From Corynebacterium jeikeium (GTDB lineage: Bacteria > Actinomycetota > Actinomycetes > Mycobacteriales > Mycobacteriaceae), in the NCBI RefSeq assembly GCF_000738265.1, contig NZ_JFCQ01000016.1:1-64000 (forward strand): a stretch of DNA of 64,000 bases, given 5' to 3'. A program made the translations under genes and the position numbers. Positions 6,769-15,323 of this stretch are shown here, piece after piece. Position 1 is the first letter of the stretch; every line of letters starts with the position of its first letter. The notes beneath the pieces are model-generated. The model did no database searches and was not told the DNA's origin. It was given only the letters and a program-made list of their open reading frames with translations.

Positions 6769-9624
6769 TCAGGCCTCATCCTGAATTTTTGGAAAGCCTT
6801 CGGTCTGTAAACCCAGAAGCTCCGAGTAGCGGATCTTCACACCCGACAGTGTGGCCTCGAGATTCTGATCCAGGCGCAGCGCGACCTGGCCTTTGAGCAG
6901 GTAGTGTTCCTTCCATCCTTCTGGTGTTTGATCCTCTAGGGCGTCGACTGTGCGATCCCAGATGTCGTCACGGTGCGTGAACATCGTAGGTAGGCGCACC
7001 GTGGAGGCTGCGAGGTGGAAGGCCGTATGGAAATTTGGGGTAGACGTGTCTTCCAGGAGCTCCATGAGGTGATCGTCGCCCTTTGCACTGAGAGGACGGT
7101 ATCCGTAAACGTCATTGACGATAGGGATGACCTCGATGCTGCTCTCGGCATCTCGAACCGATGCAGTCGCCTTGACTTCTTCCTGTGAACGGTCATGAAC
7201 TGACATTTCGAAGAGCGAATCCAAGCTGCCGCCCGTTTTGCCTGGGCTCGGAATCCTGAAGACTCTAGATTTTGACTTATCGGCAGAGCTATTGGCCTGC
7301 GATTTCAGCCGAGACTCTTCCCAGCGCTCCGCCCAGTCTTCTGGGAACTCATGATCTGTCGCGAGGTCGTATGCTTTTTGAACTAACCCCGGTACATCTG
7401 AAGGACGGTGAAATCCCTTGTCCACTACCTCCGTGGAGAGCAGCCTGTACGTAGTGAGAAGCAACGCATCATCGTAGATGTGTTTCGTGCCGGAATCCCA
7501 TTCGGGCTTAGGTGAGGTTTCCACGACCCCTCGAATGTAAATGCAGGCATCACGCAGCTTCTCCGGTCGATCGCTCTCTGGTCGCTGGTGGCGATGTAAT
7601 CGCCCAGCCCGCTGGATGATTAGATCCATCGGTGCGATGTCGGTGATCAAAGCGTCGGCGTCAACATCAAGACTCTGCTCCAGTGTCTGCGTACCGCATA
7701 CGATGCGCAGGTTCGGGCGCCCTTGATTTCTATGTGATGCCGGCCCCAGCTCGTCGAGGAGCTCTTCTTCATGACGAGCGCGATCGAGCCCGGTGAATGC
7801 AGAGTGGTGGAGGCGGACTTCACCTGGGAATGCTGCTTCCAACGCGACGAAGGCATCCTGGGCCCGCCTGATGGTGTTGCAAATGATCAGTACTACGCCA
7901 CCGCCGTTGGAGCAGAGCTCGGTAACGACTTGGGTCAGTGTCTCAATGGAATCGTCGATGAGCTTCACCCTGGCGTGCATGTCGTCTGGGCGAGGTGCGA
8001 CGGCTTGTTCGCTGACGCCATCCGCGGTCACCAGTGTGAGAAGTGGATAGCCTTCTTCGACAAGGTCTAAGTCTTTTTTGATGAGCTGGCCACCGTAGGC
8101 TGCAACGAGTTCCTTTTTACGGCTCGTCGGCAGCGTGGCTGACAGCAGGACGACTGGCACGCCGTAGGCGGCGAGCCACCGCAGTGTTTCCGCGAGATAT
8201 TCGTTGGTATAGGTCGAGTAGGCGTGGACCTCGTCGAGGACCACCACTTTCCCGGCAAGTGCCAGGTGCCGCAGCATGGAGTGTCGCATCTGCAACGCCA
8301 TTATCAAGACCTGGTCGATGGTTCCCACCACGAAGTTCGCAAGCAGGCCGTTCTTGCGGCCGGATAGCCAGTCGGTGGCGATGACTGTCCCGTGGTCGGC
8401 ACAGTCCTCTCCGATATCGCGGTACCGGAGCTTGCGGTAATCCGTATTGAGGCGATTCTTGCTGTGAGCCAGATAGAGAGAGGACACGGCAGAATTTTCA
8501 GTGATGTTTTCTACCCAATGGGAAAATCGTTTGAACAGGCCGTTTGCCGTTGCCATTGTGGGGGCCGCCAGGATCGCACCACTGGCGCGATTGTGTTGAG
8601 CGAATAGCAGAGCAGCATAGAGGGCACCTTCGGTTTTCCCTTCGCCGGTAGGGGCTTCGATGATGAGTAGGGAGGGGCCGGAAGATTTGGCGTGCAGTAT
8701 GTCCGCAACTGCGAGCTGGACGGGGCGTGGAGTGGTGCTTTCTGGCCAGGAGAAGTTCGAGCGATAGTTCTGGGCAACCAGAGTGGGATCGTCATCGAGT
8801 TGTTTGAACTCTGTGCGGAGATCAAACTCAGCTTTAGCCATTCCCTGTTTGATGCGTTCAGATTGAGGGCATTCAAAGCGAAGCGGGAAGAAATCGGTGT
8901 TGGAAGCCAGCCAGTCGCACATCACCATGAATCCTGTGATGATCTGTATCGCAGTTGTCGGCGGTTTCTTTGCCAGCGATTCAAGAGCTGATTGAACTTG
9001 GGTTGCAGCCGCGAGGATATTCAGAATCTCGTTGACGGCACTCTGCCACTCGGGAGGGTAACTGTCGACGAAGGGCACGGCAGCTTTTCGTCCGCTGGCG
9101 TCAAGCCAGCCATGGTGAGCTTCGACGGTTTGGGCGAGAGACAATGCAGCTGGCGGTTTGAGACCTCTGTCCTTTAGCCATCGCGCCAAGAGTTCGCGCG
9201 AATAGAGCGGGTGGGCAAGACTAGCGATCTCTTCATCGGGAGTAAGGTCTGGGATAGGAATGCCAGCATTCTCGAGTGGGTAGAGGATCGGGGCGTTCGT
9301 CTCGGGGGAGCGAAGCTTACGTAAGAATGGGTTGGAGATCTTGCCGATGTCGTGGCCGGAGACAAGGAAAACCGTGAGTGAGCGGATTTGTTCAGGGGAG
9401 AGTCGTGTAGTGCGGCTGAGGAAGTCCTTGATCTGTGGGGAGAGCCAGGAATCCCAAAGATAGGTTGCCACCGCGCCGGAATCTACCAGGTGTTGGACGA
9501 GCGACATCGGGCCGGTCTCATCGCCCGATTTGGCTAGGAATGCACTGGCCGTGGGGGAGAAGCTGTCGACCGCGCCATTCCAGGAATTTAAATCGAACAG
9601 TGGTGTGTTGTGGGGGTCTGTCAT
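6769..9624 (-). CDS. cas3: Cas3 helicase-nuclease, type I-E
   Basis: Cas3 is recruited by Cascade at an R-loop, then nicks and unwinds target DNA. The 951-residue protein has an N-terminal HD nuclease domain (VQHLVDS near 45, SGHDIGK near 90-95, AHHGW near 170). It then has a superfamily 2 helicase: Walker A EAPTGEGKT near 323-331, DEVHAYS near 464, LLSATLP, and motif VI QRAGRLHRHQR. A C-terminal domain follows. No residues expected to be catalytic are missing. The start is the ATG at 9622-9624. It heads the cas operon, and its promoter region is the apparent target of the crRNA-like element at 9771-9860. Confidence 0.96.
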   Translation of the reverse strand: MTDPHNTPLFDLNSWNGAVDSFSPTASAFLAKSGDETGPMSLVQHLVDSGAVATYLWDSWLSPQIKDFLSRTTRLSPEQIRSLTVFLVSGHDIGKISNPFLRKLRSPETNAPILYPLENAGIPIPDLTPDEEIASLAHPLYSRELLARWLKDRGLKPPAALSLAQTVEAHHGWLDASGRKAAVPFVDSYPPEWQSAVNEILNILAAATQVQSALESLAKKPPTTAIQIITGFMVMCDWLASNTDFFPLRFECPQSERIKQGMAKAEFDLRTEFKQLDDDPTLVAQNYRSNFSWPESTTPRPVQLAVADILHAKSSGPSLLIIEAPTGEGKTEGALYAALLFAQHNRASGAILAAPTMATANGLFKRFSHWVENITENSAVSSLYLAHSKNRLNTDYRKLRYRDIGEDCADHGTVIATDWLSGRKNGLLANFVVGTIDQVLIMALQMRHSMLRHLALAGKVVVLDEVHAYSTYTNEYLAETLRWLAAYGVPVVLLSATLPTSRKKELVAAYGGQLIKKDLDLVEEGYPLLTLVTADGVSEQAVAPRPDDMHARVKLIDDSIETLTQVVTELCSNGGGVVLIICNTIRRAQDAFVALEAAFPGEVRLHHSAFTGLDRARHEEELLDELGPASHRNQGRPNLRIVCGTQTLEQSLDVDADALITDIAPMDLIIQRAGRLHRHQRPESDRPEKLRDACIYIRGVVETSPKPEWDSGTKHIYDDALLLTTYRLLSTEVVDKGFHRPSDVPGLVQKAYDLATDHEFPEDWAERWEESRLKSQANSSADKSKSRVFRIPSPGKTGGSLDSLFEMSVHDRSQEEVKATASVRDAESSIEVIPIVNDVYGYRPLSAKGDDHLMELLEDTSTPNFHTAFHLAASTVRLPTMFTHRDDIWDRTVDALEDQTPEGWKEHYLLKGQVALRLDQNLEATLSGVKIRYSELLGLQTEGFPKIQDEA

Positions 9625-9660
9625 GTCCGTTGGCTTTCGTAGTGTTGTGTTCTACAGACA

Positions 9661-9701
9661 AAATTAGCAGAGACGTGTAAACCGTGCAATGCCAAGTTCA
9701 A
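9661..9701 (-). promoter_or_regulatory. cas3 promoter containing a protospacer-like operator
   Basis: Minus strand: TTGCAC (9684-9689) and TAATTT (9661-9666) are 17 nt apart, a plausible -35/-10 pair about 37 nt before the cas3 ATG. A further possible -35, TTGAAC, is at 9696-9701. The stretch TTGGCATTGCACGGTT (minus strand, 9695 down to 9680) matches the first 16 nt of the mini-array spacer at 9800-9815 except position 6, the base not read by type I-E guides. It is preceded by AAC (9698-9696), a possible PAM. Cascade bound here would cover the promoter. Confidence 0.6.
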
Positions 9702-9770
9702 AAAAATATAAAGCGTGCCGCGAACTGGGTAGAGTCTGCAGTTTTGTAGGGTGGGGACTAGTGATGCCCA

Positions 9771-9860
9771 TGTCTCCCAGCGACAGCCGGGATGAGCCGT
9801 TGGCTTTGCACGGTTCAGAACATGGGATCACATGCTCCCCGCGCCAGCGGGGTTTTCTTT
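9771..9860 (+). ncRNA. Degenerate one-spacer CRISPR; probable CreR-like guide RNA repressing cas3
   Basis: A first repeat-like sequence at 9771-9798 matches 22 of 28 positions of the array repeat and keeps the ATGAGCC(G) handle perfectly. A second, at 9832-9852, matches 20 of 21 positions through the hairpin CCCCGC-GCCA-GCGGGG, then runs into TTTTCTTT instead of ATGAGCC. The start-to-start distance is 61 nt, exactly the array period. So the parts kept are those a mature crRNA needs: the 5' handle and the 3' Cas6e hairpin, here doubling as a terminator. The orientation is opposite to the cas operon. Spacer 9800-9815 pairs with the cas3 promoter (9680-9695). A possible -10 (TAGAGT, 9730-9735) lies upstream. 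Known relatives are the crRNA-like RNAs CreR and CreA, which repress cas or toxin promoters. The function here is inferred. Confidence 0.7.
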
Positions 9861-9880
9861 ACCTCTGATCGACCTGCGAT

Positions 9881-10537
9881 CTAAAGCCCCAACCCCTCAA
9901 TCCCGTGCACCGTCACCGTCTCGGAGAGCGCAACGCGGCCCGGGGCGGTCTTGTACACCGGGCTGGATTCATCGGCACGGCCGAAGGTCAGCGCAGTGAC
10001 CAGTTTGTACTCCTCGTCCACGCCCAGGAACTCGCGCACCGTCGGCGCCAGCAGGGAGATCATGCCCTGGGGCACCCCGTGGTAGCCGTGGGCAGTCAGG
10101 GACAGCAGGAAGTTCTCCGCGTACGTCCCCTGGTCGAACGCCGCACGAATACGGTCGCCCATCGGCGGGATGAACATCAGCGCAGAGTACGGGGCGCCGA
10201 AGAAGCGTAGGTTCTCGCGGACGAACTCGGTGCGCGCCTCCTTATCCTCACGGGCAATGCCCAGCAAGCCGTACATCTTCGCAGCCAGCTCCATGGAACG
10301 CTGTGGGTGAACACCTTCGCCGTAGTCCACAGTGAAATCGGGGTTCAAGCCGTTGGTATCGAACTCCTCGATCAGCGCGGCACTCAAGTCCTTCAACTTC
10401 TGCCCGCCGATCACGTGGACGTTCCACGGCTGGGTGTTGGAGTTCGAAGGCGCGGACTGGGCGTCCAAAGAATCCCCCTCGACCCGCTCACCGTGAGGGC
10501 GTCAAGAATCCGATAAGAACGCCCAACAGTGAGTCAT
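9881..10537 (-). pseudogene. Nitroreductase-family protein with a damaged 5' end
   Basis: The readable part, from a TTG at 10466-10468, gives QSAPSNSNTQPWNVHVIGG and then a normal nitroreductase body ending GRADESSPV...GIEGLGL. These are FMN-dependent NAD(P)H oxidoreductases. About 35 N-terminal residues, including the usual RRS-R FMN-phosphate contact, are missing. Upstream, an ATG at 10535-10537 is followed by an in-frame TGA at 10502-10504. A family-like string LDALTVSGSRG is visible only in another frame. Similar strings GGATTCTTGACGCC and GGATTCTTTGGACGCC occur about 37 nt apart, suggesting a deletion. It is probably inactive. Confidence 0.75.
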
Positions 10538-10572
10538 CTTGCTTTCATTTCTTAAAAGTGATCAGCGTTACT

Positions 10573-10578
10573 TATTAT
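10573..10578 (+). promoter_or_regulatory. -10 element of the glu operon
   Basis: TATTAT lies 7 nt before the ATG at 10586. That spacing would put the transcription start at or next to the ATG, giving a leaderless mRNA, which is common in corynebacteria. It also fits the absence of a ribosome-binding site. No clear -35 is visible. Confidence 0.45.
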
Positions 10579-10585
10579 GAGACCT

Positions 10586-11341
10586 ATGTCTGAACCAACT
10601 GTTTCCAAAACAATGATTGAGCTCAAGGGAGTGAACAAACACTTCGGCGAGTATCACGCTCTTCGAGACATCAACCTCGAAGTCCCCGCAGGTCAGGTCG
10701 TGGTCATCCTCGGCCCCTCCGGATCCGGCAAGTCCACGCTGTGCCGCACCATCAACCGCCTCGAGACCATTGACGAAGGCGAAATCCGCATCGACGGCGA
10801 ACTGCTGCCCGAAGAAGGCAAGGATCTGGCCAAGCTCCGCGCAGAGGTCGGCATGGTGTTCCAGCAGTTCAACCTGTTCAGCCACAAGACCATCCGCGAT
10901 AACGTCACGCTGGCGCCCACCAAGGTCCGCAAGGTCAGCAAGGAAGAGGCGCGCAAGACCGCCGAGAAGCTGCTGGACCGCGTGGGCATCGCCGCCCAGG
11001 CCGACAAGTACCCGGCACAGCTATCCGGCGGCCAACAGCAGCGCGTCGCCATCGCCCGCGCCCTGGCCATGGACCCCAAGGTGATGCTCTTCGACGAGCC
11101 GACCTCCGCCCTCGACCCAGAGATGATCAACGAGGTCCTGGACGTCATGACGGACCTCGCCAAGGGCGGCATGACCATGGTGGTTGTGACCCACGAGATG
11201 AGCTTTGCTCGCCGTGTTGCGGATCGAATCCTGTTTATGGCCGATGGCGCCATTGTTGAGGACGCCGACCCGGAGACCTTCTTCACGAACCCGCAATCCG
11301 ATCGCGCCAAGGACTTCCTGGCGAAGATCGTGAACCACTAG
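10586..11341 (+). CDS. gluA: Glutamate ABC transporter ATP-binding protein GluA
   Basis: This is the cytoplasmic ATPase of a polar amino acid importer, most similar by eye to corynebacterial GluA. Walker [11 protein letters not shown]-loop VFQQFNLF, signature LSGGQQQR, Walker [13 protein letters not shown] and the H-loop VVTHEM are all intact. I chose the ATG at 10586 because the -10 TATTAT would give a leaderless transcript there; ATGs at 10577 and 10613 are alternatives. It is the first gene of gluABCD and is followed by gluB after 19 nt. Confidence 0.93.
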   Translation: MSEPTVSKTMIELKGVNKHFGEYHALRDINLEVPAGQVVVILGPSGSGKSTLCRTINRLETIDEGEIRIDGELLPEEGKDLAKLRAEVGMVFQQFNLFSHKTIRDNVTLAPTKVRKVSKEEARKTAEKLLDRVGIAAQADKYPAQLSGGQQQRVAIARALAMDPKVMLFDEPTSALDPEMINEVLDVMTDLAKGGMTMVVVTHEMSFARRVADRILFMADGAIVEDADPETFFTNPQSDRAKDFLAKIVNH

Positions 11342-11360
11342 TTCGGGAAGCGAGTTTCAC

Positions 11361-12257
11361 ATGTCTACATTCAAAAGCGCACTCAAGCGCCTTACGGCTG
11401 CAGTGGTCGCCACCGCATCCGTAGTAGCGCTGACCGCGTGTGGATCCGGTGGCGCCCGCGACCTGCTGGCAGACATCGAATCCGGTCACGTCGTGATGGG
11501 CACCAAATTCGACCAGCCCAACCTGGGTGAACGCACCCCGGATAAGCAGTTCGCTGGCCTGGATACCGACGTATCCCGCTACGTGGTGGAATACATCGCG
11601 AAGAAGCACGGCTGGGCCACCCCGGAAATCGAATGGCGCGAAACGCCGTCCGCGCAGCGCGAGACCCTCATCAACAACGGTGAGGTCAACATGATCGCCG
11701 CGACGTACTCCATCAACAAGGGCCGCCTCAAGGCCGTGGACTTCGCTGGCCCGTACCTGGTTACCCACCAGGCACTGTTGGTCCGCGAGGATTCCGGCAT
11801 CAATGGGCTGAACGACATCGCGCCGGGCACCCGCCTGTGCTCCGTGTCCGGCTCCACCCCGGCGCAGAAGGTGAAGTCCGCGCTGCCAGAGGTGCAGCTG
11901 CAAGAGTTCGACACCTACGCCGCGTGTGCGGAAGGCCTGAAGCAGGGCGTGGTCGACGCAACCACCACGGACGCGACCATTCTGGCTGGCTTCGCACAGC
12001 GCTACAAGGAGCGATTCGACGAAGACTACAGCGTCATCCAACTAAAGAAGGACGACGGCAGCTTCTGGACCAACGAAAACTACGGCATTGGCTTGCCCAA
12101 GGGCGACGACGAAGCCAAGGCGGAGGTCAACGAAGCGCTGAACGAAATGCACGATTCCGGCGAGTTCCAGAAGATCGTCGCCAAGAACCTGGGCGACAAC
12201 GTGGATCTCGGCGAGAAGCCAAAGATCGGCGACCTGTCGTTCGTCGATAAGAAGTAG
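11361..12257 (+). CDS. gluB: Glutamate-binding lipoprotein GluB
   Basis: This is the extracytoplasmic substrate-binding component of the importer. The N terminus is a lipoprotein signal: basic residues, a hydrophobic stretch and the lipobox LTAC with the acylated Cys near residue 27. The mature part has family 3 solute-binding features: GTKFDQPNLGERTPDKQFAG near the start, FAGPYLVTHQALLV, and GVVDATTTDATILAG. Length (298) is normal. The order gluA-gluB-gluC-gluD matches the C. glutamicum glutamate uptake operon. Confidence 0.93.
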   Translation: MSTFKSALKRLTAAVVATASVVALTACGSGGARDLLADIESGHVVMGTKFDQPNLGERTPDKQFAGLDTDVSRYVVEYIAKKHGWATPEIEWRETPSAQRETLINNGEVNMIAATYSINKGRLKAVDFAGPYLVTHQALLVREDSGINGLNDIAPGTRLCSVSGSTPAQKVKSALPEVQLQEFDTYAACAEGLKQGVVDATTTDATILAGFAQRYKERFDEDYSVIQLKKDDGSFWTNENYGIGLPKGDDEAKAEVNEALNEMHDSGEFQKIVAKNLGDNVDLGEKPKIGDLSFVDKK

Positions 12258-12273
12258 GAAGGAGGAACGCACT

Positions 12274-12960
12274 ATGAATCCCGAACTATGGTCCGAGATG
12301 AAGCCCGAACTGCTTCCAGCATTCTGGGTAACCATCAAGTTGACGTTCTTCTCCGCGGTCGGGTCGCTGATCTTCGGCATTATCCTGACCGCCATGCGCG
12401 TGAGCCCCGTGGGCATCCTGCGTAACCTGTCCGCGTGGTACATCAACATTGTTCGTAACACCCCGCTGACGCTGATCATTCTGCTGGCCTCCATGGGCCT
12501 GTACTACAACCTGGGCTTGCTGCTGGCGGTGGAGAACGATTCCTTCATCGAAAAGCAGAACTTCCGCCTGGCTGTCCTGGCCTTCGTGGCCTACACCTCC
12601 TGCTTCGTGGCAGAATCCCTGCGCTCCGGCATCAACACGGTGCCCTTCGGTCAGGCCGAGGCCGCCCGTTCCTTGGGGCTTAGCTTCAGCCAGAACTTCC
12701 GGCACGTGATCTTCCCGCAGGCCCTGCGCGGCGCGATCGTGCCGCTGGGTAACACCCTGATCGCGTTGACCAAGAACACCACCATCGCCTCGGTGATCGG
12801 TGTTGCTGAAGCGTCCCTGTTGATGAAGACCCTCACGGAGGATTACGCCAGCGACATCCTGGTGATCTTCGGAATCATCGCAGTTGGATTCATTATTTTG
12901 ACGCTGCCGACCGGGTTGTTCTTCGGCTGGGCAGGTAAGCGATGGGCGGTGAAGCGCTAA
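12274..12960 (+). CDS. gluC: Glutamate ABC transporter permease GluC
   Basis: This is a membrane permease of the HisM/GltK type. GGAGG sits about 10 nt before the ATG. The protein has five or so hydrophobic segments and the permease EAA loop [22 protein letters not shown] near residues 130-150, which contacts GluA. Segment [12 protein letters not shown] is typical of amino acid permeases. The stop codon overlaps the gluD start by one base (TAATG). Confidence 0.93.
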   Translation: MNPELWSEMKPELLPAFWVTIKLTFFSAVGSLIFGIILTAMRVSPVGILRNLSAWYINIVRNTPLTLIILLASMGLYYNLGLLLAVENDSFIEKQNFRLAVLAFVAYTSCFVAESLRSGINTVPFGQAEAARSLGLSFSQNFRHVIFPQALRGAIVPLGNTLIALTKNTTIASVIGVAEASLLMKTLTEDYASDILVIFGIIAVGFIILTLPTGLFFGWAGKRWAVKR

Positions 12961-13898
12961 TGAGTGCACGTGCAACTGTTCTTTATGACGCCCCAGGCCC
13001 GAAGGGCCGCAGGCTCAACTCGATCCTCACGGCGATCACGGTCGTAGTGGTCGCGGTGATCCTGGTTCTGGTGGGCATGAAGCTCAACGAAAAGGGCCAG
13101 TTCGAATCCGCAAAGTGGTCCTTCTTCCTGGAGGGCTCCACCTGGACGACCTACATCCTCCCAGGTTTGATTTCCACGATTGGCGCGGCTGTGGTCTCCA
13201 TTGTGCTGGCCATGGCCATCGGTGCGCTGCTGGGCGTGGGCCGACTGTCCACCTCCGCACCGGTGCGTTGGCTCTGCGGCATCATTGTGGAGTTCTTCCG
13301 CTCCATCCCGGTGCTGGTTCTGATGCTGTTTGCCTACGCAACGTTCTCCCTGCTGCAGCTGGTGCCATCCAGCTGGCTGGGCTTCACCTCGGTGGTATTC
13401 GGCCTGACGATGTACAACGGCTCCGTGATCGCAGAGACCCTGCGTTCCGGCATTCAGTCCCTGCCCCGTGGCCAGCGTGAGGCCGCGATCGCACTGGGCC
13501 TGAGCCACCGCCAGTCCATCAACCTGATCCTGCTGCCGCAGGCAGTGGCTGCCATGCTGCCCGCGATCATCTCTCAGATGGTTATTGCGCTGAAGGATTC
13601 CGCGCTGGGCTACATGATCGGCTTCGTCGAGGTTGTTCGCTCCGGTCGCCAGCTGGGCGAGTACTACGGTGCGATGATCCCGGCCCTGCTGCTGATTGCG
13701 TTGATCATGATCCTGATCAATATGGCTCTGGCAAAGCTGGCCGAGCGTATCGAGATCCAGCTGCGTTCCGGCCGCGCGCGCCGCAACATCGTTGCCAAGG
13801 TTCCTCACCAGAAGGAGCAGGGCATCGATACGAAGGACAATGCCTACGTCGACTGGCACGCAGAGGGCCACCAGGACCTGCGCACCACCTTCGAGTAG
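12960..13898 (+). CDS. gluD: Glutamate ABC transporter permease GluD
   Basis: This is the second permease of the glutamate importer. The ATG at 12960-12962 overlaps the gluC stop, so I prefer it to the in-frame start at 12942. The EAA-type loop [23 protein letters not shown] and the segment [12 protein letters not shown] are diagnostic. The protein is longer (312 residues) than GluC because of an N-terminal cytoplasmic leader and a charged C-terminal tail ([20 protein letters not shown]). Confidence 0.93.
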   Translation: MSARATVLYDAPGPKGRRLNSILTAITVVVVAVILVLVGMKLNEKGQFESAKWSFFLEGSTWTTYILPGLISTIGAAVVSIVLAMAIGALLGVGRLSTSAPVRWLCGIIVEFFRSIPVLVLMLFAYATFSLLQLVPSSWLGFTSVVFGLTMYNGSVIAETLRSGIQSLPRGQREAAIALGLSHRQSINLILLPQAVAAMLPAIISQMVIALKDSALGYMIGFVEVVRSGRQLGEYYGAMIPALLLIALIMILINMALAKLAERIEIQLRSGRARRNIVAKVPHQKEQGIDTKDNAYVDWHAEGHQDLRTTFE

Positions 13899-13967
13899 CC
13901 CCGCGCTGGCTAGAGCTAGCCGGACTGCGCTGGCTGGCCCGCGCCCCAGGCGCGCTAGCTGAGTCGG

Positions 13968-14825
13968 CTAGCCCAGCGCCTCCCACAGGCGCTGGTTGAA
14001 ACCACCCCAGCGCTGCTTGGCCCAGTCGCCGAAGTCCTCATCCGTTAGGACAACGGCGGCTTTTTTCGTCCCCGCACTCCGGTCGAACCACAGGAACGTT
14101 CCCGACTGGCCAAAGTGCCCCGCCACCGTGGCCGGCATACCCTCGCCCAACCAGTGCGGCGACTTCTCGCCGCGCAGCTCAAAGCCCAAGCCCCACGGGC
14201 AAGGCTTCTGCATACCGTAGCCCGGCACCACCCCGGAAAGTTCCGGCCACTGGGGCTCCAGCGCTTCGTTGAGGGTGGAGGGGGCGATGACTGTGGGCGT
14301 CAAAAATTCAGAGCACAACACCGCAAGAGCATCCACCGAGGCAGAAAAACCATGCCCCGCGCTGCCCTCGACCGCGACCTCGATGCCCAGGGGCGCGCAC
14401 ACGCCCTCGGCCACGTAATCGGCGAAGGGCATGTCGGCCTCCGCGGCGATGAAGTCGGCCAGCACTTCGTAGCCCGCCGAAGAGTAGATCCGACGGGTGC
14501 CACGCGGCTTTTCCGGGGACCGGCCGCGGAAGCCAATGCCGCTGGTGTGAGCCAGTAGCTCGCGCACGGTCGGAAGGTCGTCGAAGTCGGGGAGTAGCTC
14601 GGCGGGAACCTGCTGGTCCAGCTCGAAGGCGCCTTCCTCGACGGCCAGCAGGGTGGCGTAGGCGGTGATCAGCTTGCTCACGCTGGCCAGGGGGAATTGC
14701 GCGGCCGTGTCGCCGAAGGTAGCGGTGCGGGCGCCGGAGCCGCCATCACACAGCGCCGCCGCGGCCACGTTGTTGACGGGCCAGTCGCGCAGTTCGGCGA
14801 GTACGTCCTCTACCGCGTTGCTCAC
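13968..14825 (-). CDS. Beta-lactamase-family serine hydrolase
   Basis: This is a class C beta-lactamase/esterase-fold protein of 285 residues. The nucleophile motif S-V-S-K is at residues 48-51, the second motif appears as YSSAGYE (Tyr-Ser-Ser in place of the usual Tyr-x-Asn), and HFGQSG near the C terminus fits the third. LLAHTSGIGF is the family's typical loop. There is no signal peptide, so it probably acts in the cytoplasm. Its start overlaps the stop of an acyl carrier protein gene by 4 nt, which suggests a thioester or acyl substrate rather than a beta-lactam. That substrate idea is inference only. Confidence 0.8.
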   Translation of the reverse strand: MSNAVEDVLAELRDWPVNNVAAAALCDGGSGARTATFGDTAAQFPLASVSKLITAYATLLAVEEGAFELDQQVPAELLPDFDDLPTVRELLAHTSGIGFRGRSPEKPRGTRRIYSSAGYEVLADFIAAEADMPFADYVAEGVCAPLGIEVAVEGSAGHGFSASVDALAVLCSEFLTPTVIAPSTLNEALEPQWPELSGVVPGYGMQKPCPWGLGFELRGEKSPHWLGEGMPATVAGHFGQSGTFLWFDRSAGTKKAAVVLTDEDFGDWAKQRWGGFNQRLWEALG

Positions 14826-15181
14826 TTGTCCACCAGGCCGACCAGCTCGTCGATGGTCTTCACCCGGTTGATGTCCTCGTCCGGGACCTCCACGCCGAAC
14901 TCCTCTTCCAGGCGCACGGCGATGTCCATCAGGGATAGCGAGTCAATGTTCAGGTCGTCGCCCAGGCGCTTGGAACCCTCCAGCTCCTCGCGCTCGATGC
15001 CCGTCGCGTCTTCCACGATGTCCAGCACGATCGCGCGCTTGTCCTTCTCGCCGGTCGCGTTGGCTGCACCAGCCTTGTCAGCCTTATCGACTTTGTCGGC
15101 AGCGCCAGCAGTATCCGCAGCGCCGTCCTTCTCTAGCTTCTTCGACAGCGCCGCCGCCAGCTGGTTGTTCTGTTCCGCCAT
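14822..15181 (-). CDS. Acyl carrier protein with a long N-terminal extension
   Basis: The C-terminal 70 residues form an acyl carrier domain: DDLNIDSLSLMDIAVRLEE with the phosphopantetheine Ser near residue 81, then EFGVEVPDEDINRVKTIDE. The N-terminal 45 residues are Ala/Asp/Lys-rich and low in complexity. I chose the ATG at 15179-15181, preceded by AGGAGAAGGG, over the upstream GTG at 15202. The overlap with the serine hydrolase downstream implies co-translation. Likely roles are fatty acid or mycolate-type lipid synthesis; the sequence does not decide this. Confidence 0.88.
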   Translation of the reverse strand: MAEQNNQLAAALSKKLEKDGAADTAGAADKVDKADKAGAANATGEKDKRAIVLDIVEDATGIEREELEGSKRLGDDLNIDSLSLMDIAVRLEEEFGVEVPDEDINRVKTIDELVGLVDK

Positions 15182-15323
15182 GTTCGTCCCTTCTCCTGCC
15201 ACTCCTCAAGCCCCGCGCACGCCGGGCGCTAAGCTATAAGCCCTGTGGCTAAAGCTCCAGCGCAACCCCGCGCCGCGCGGCCATTTGTACACTCATCCTA
15301 ACAATCTTCCGAAGGCTCCACCC

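Noticed and set aside
12957..13871. A 304-codon frame antisense to gluD
   Set aside because: It is His/Gln-rich low-complexity sequence, as expected for the complement of a permease gene in GC-rich DNA.
13899..13967. Terminator GGCTAG-AG-CTAGCC after gluD
   Set aside because: A perfect short stem is there but has no T run on either side, so I did not annotate it.
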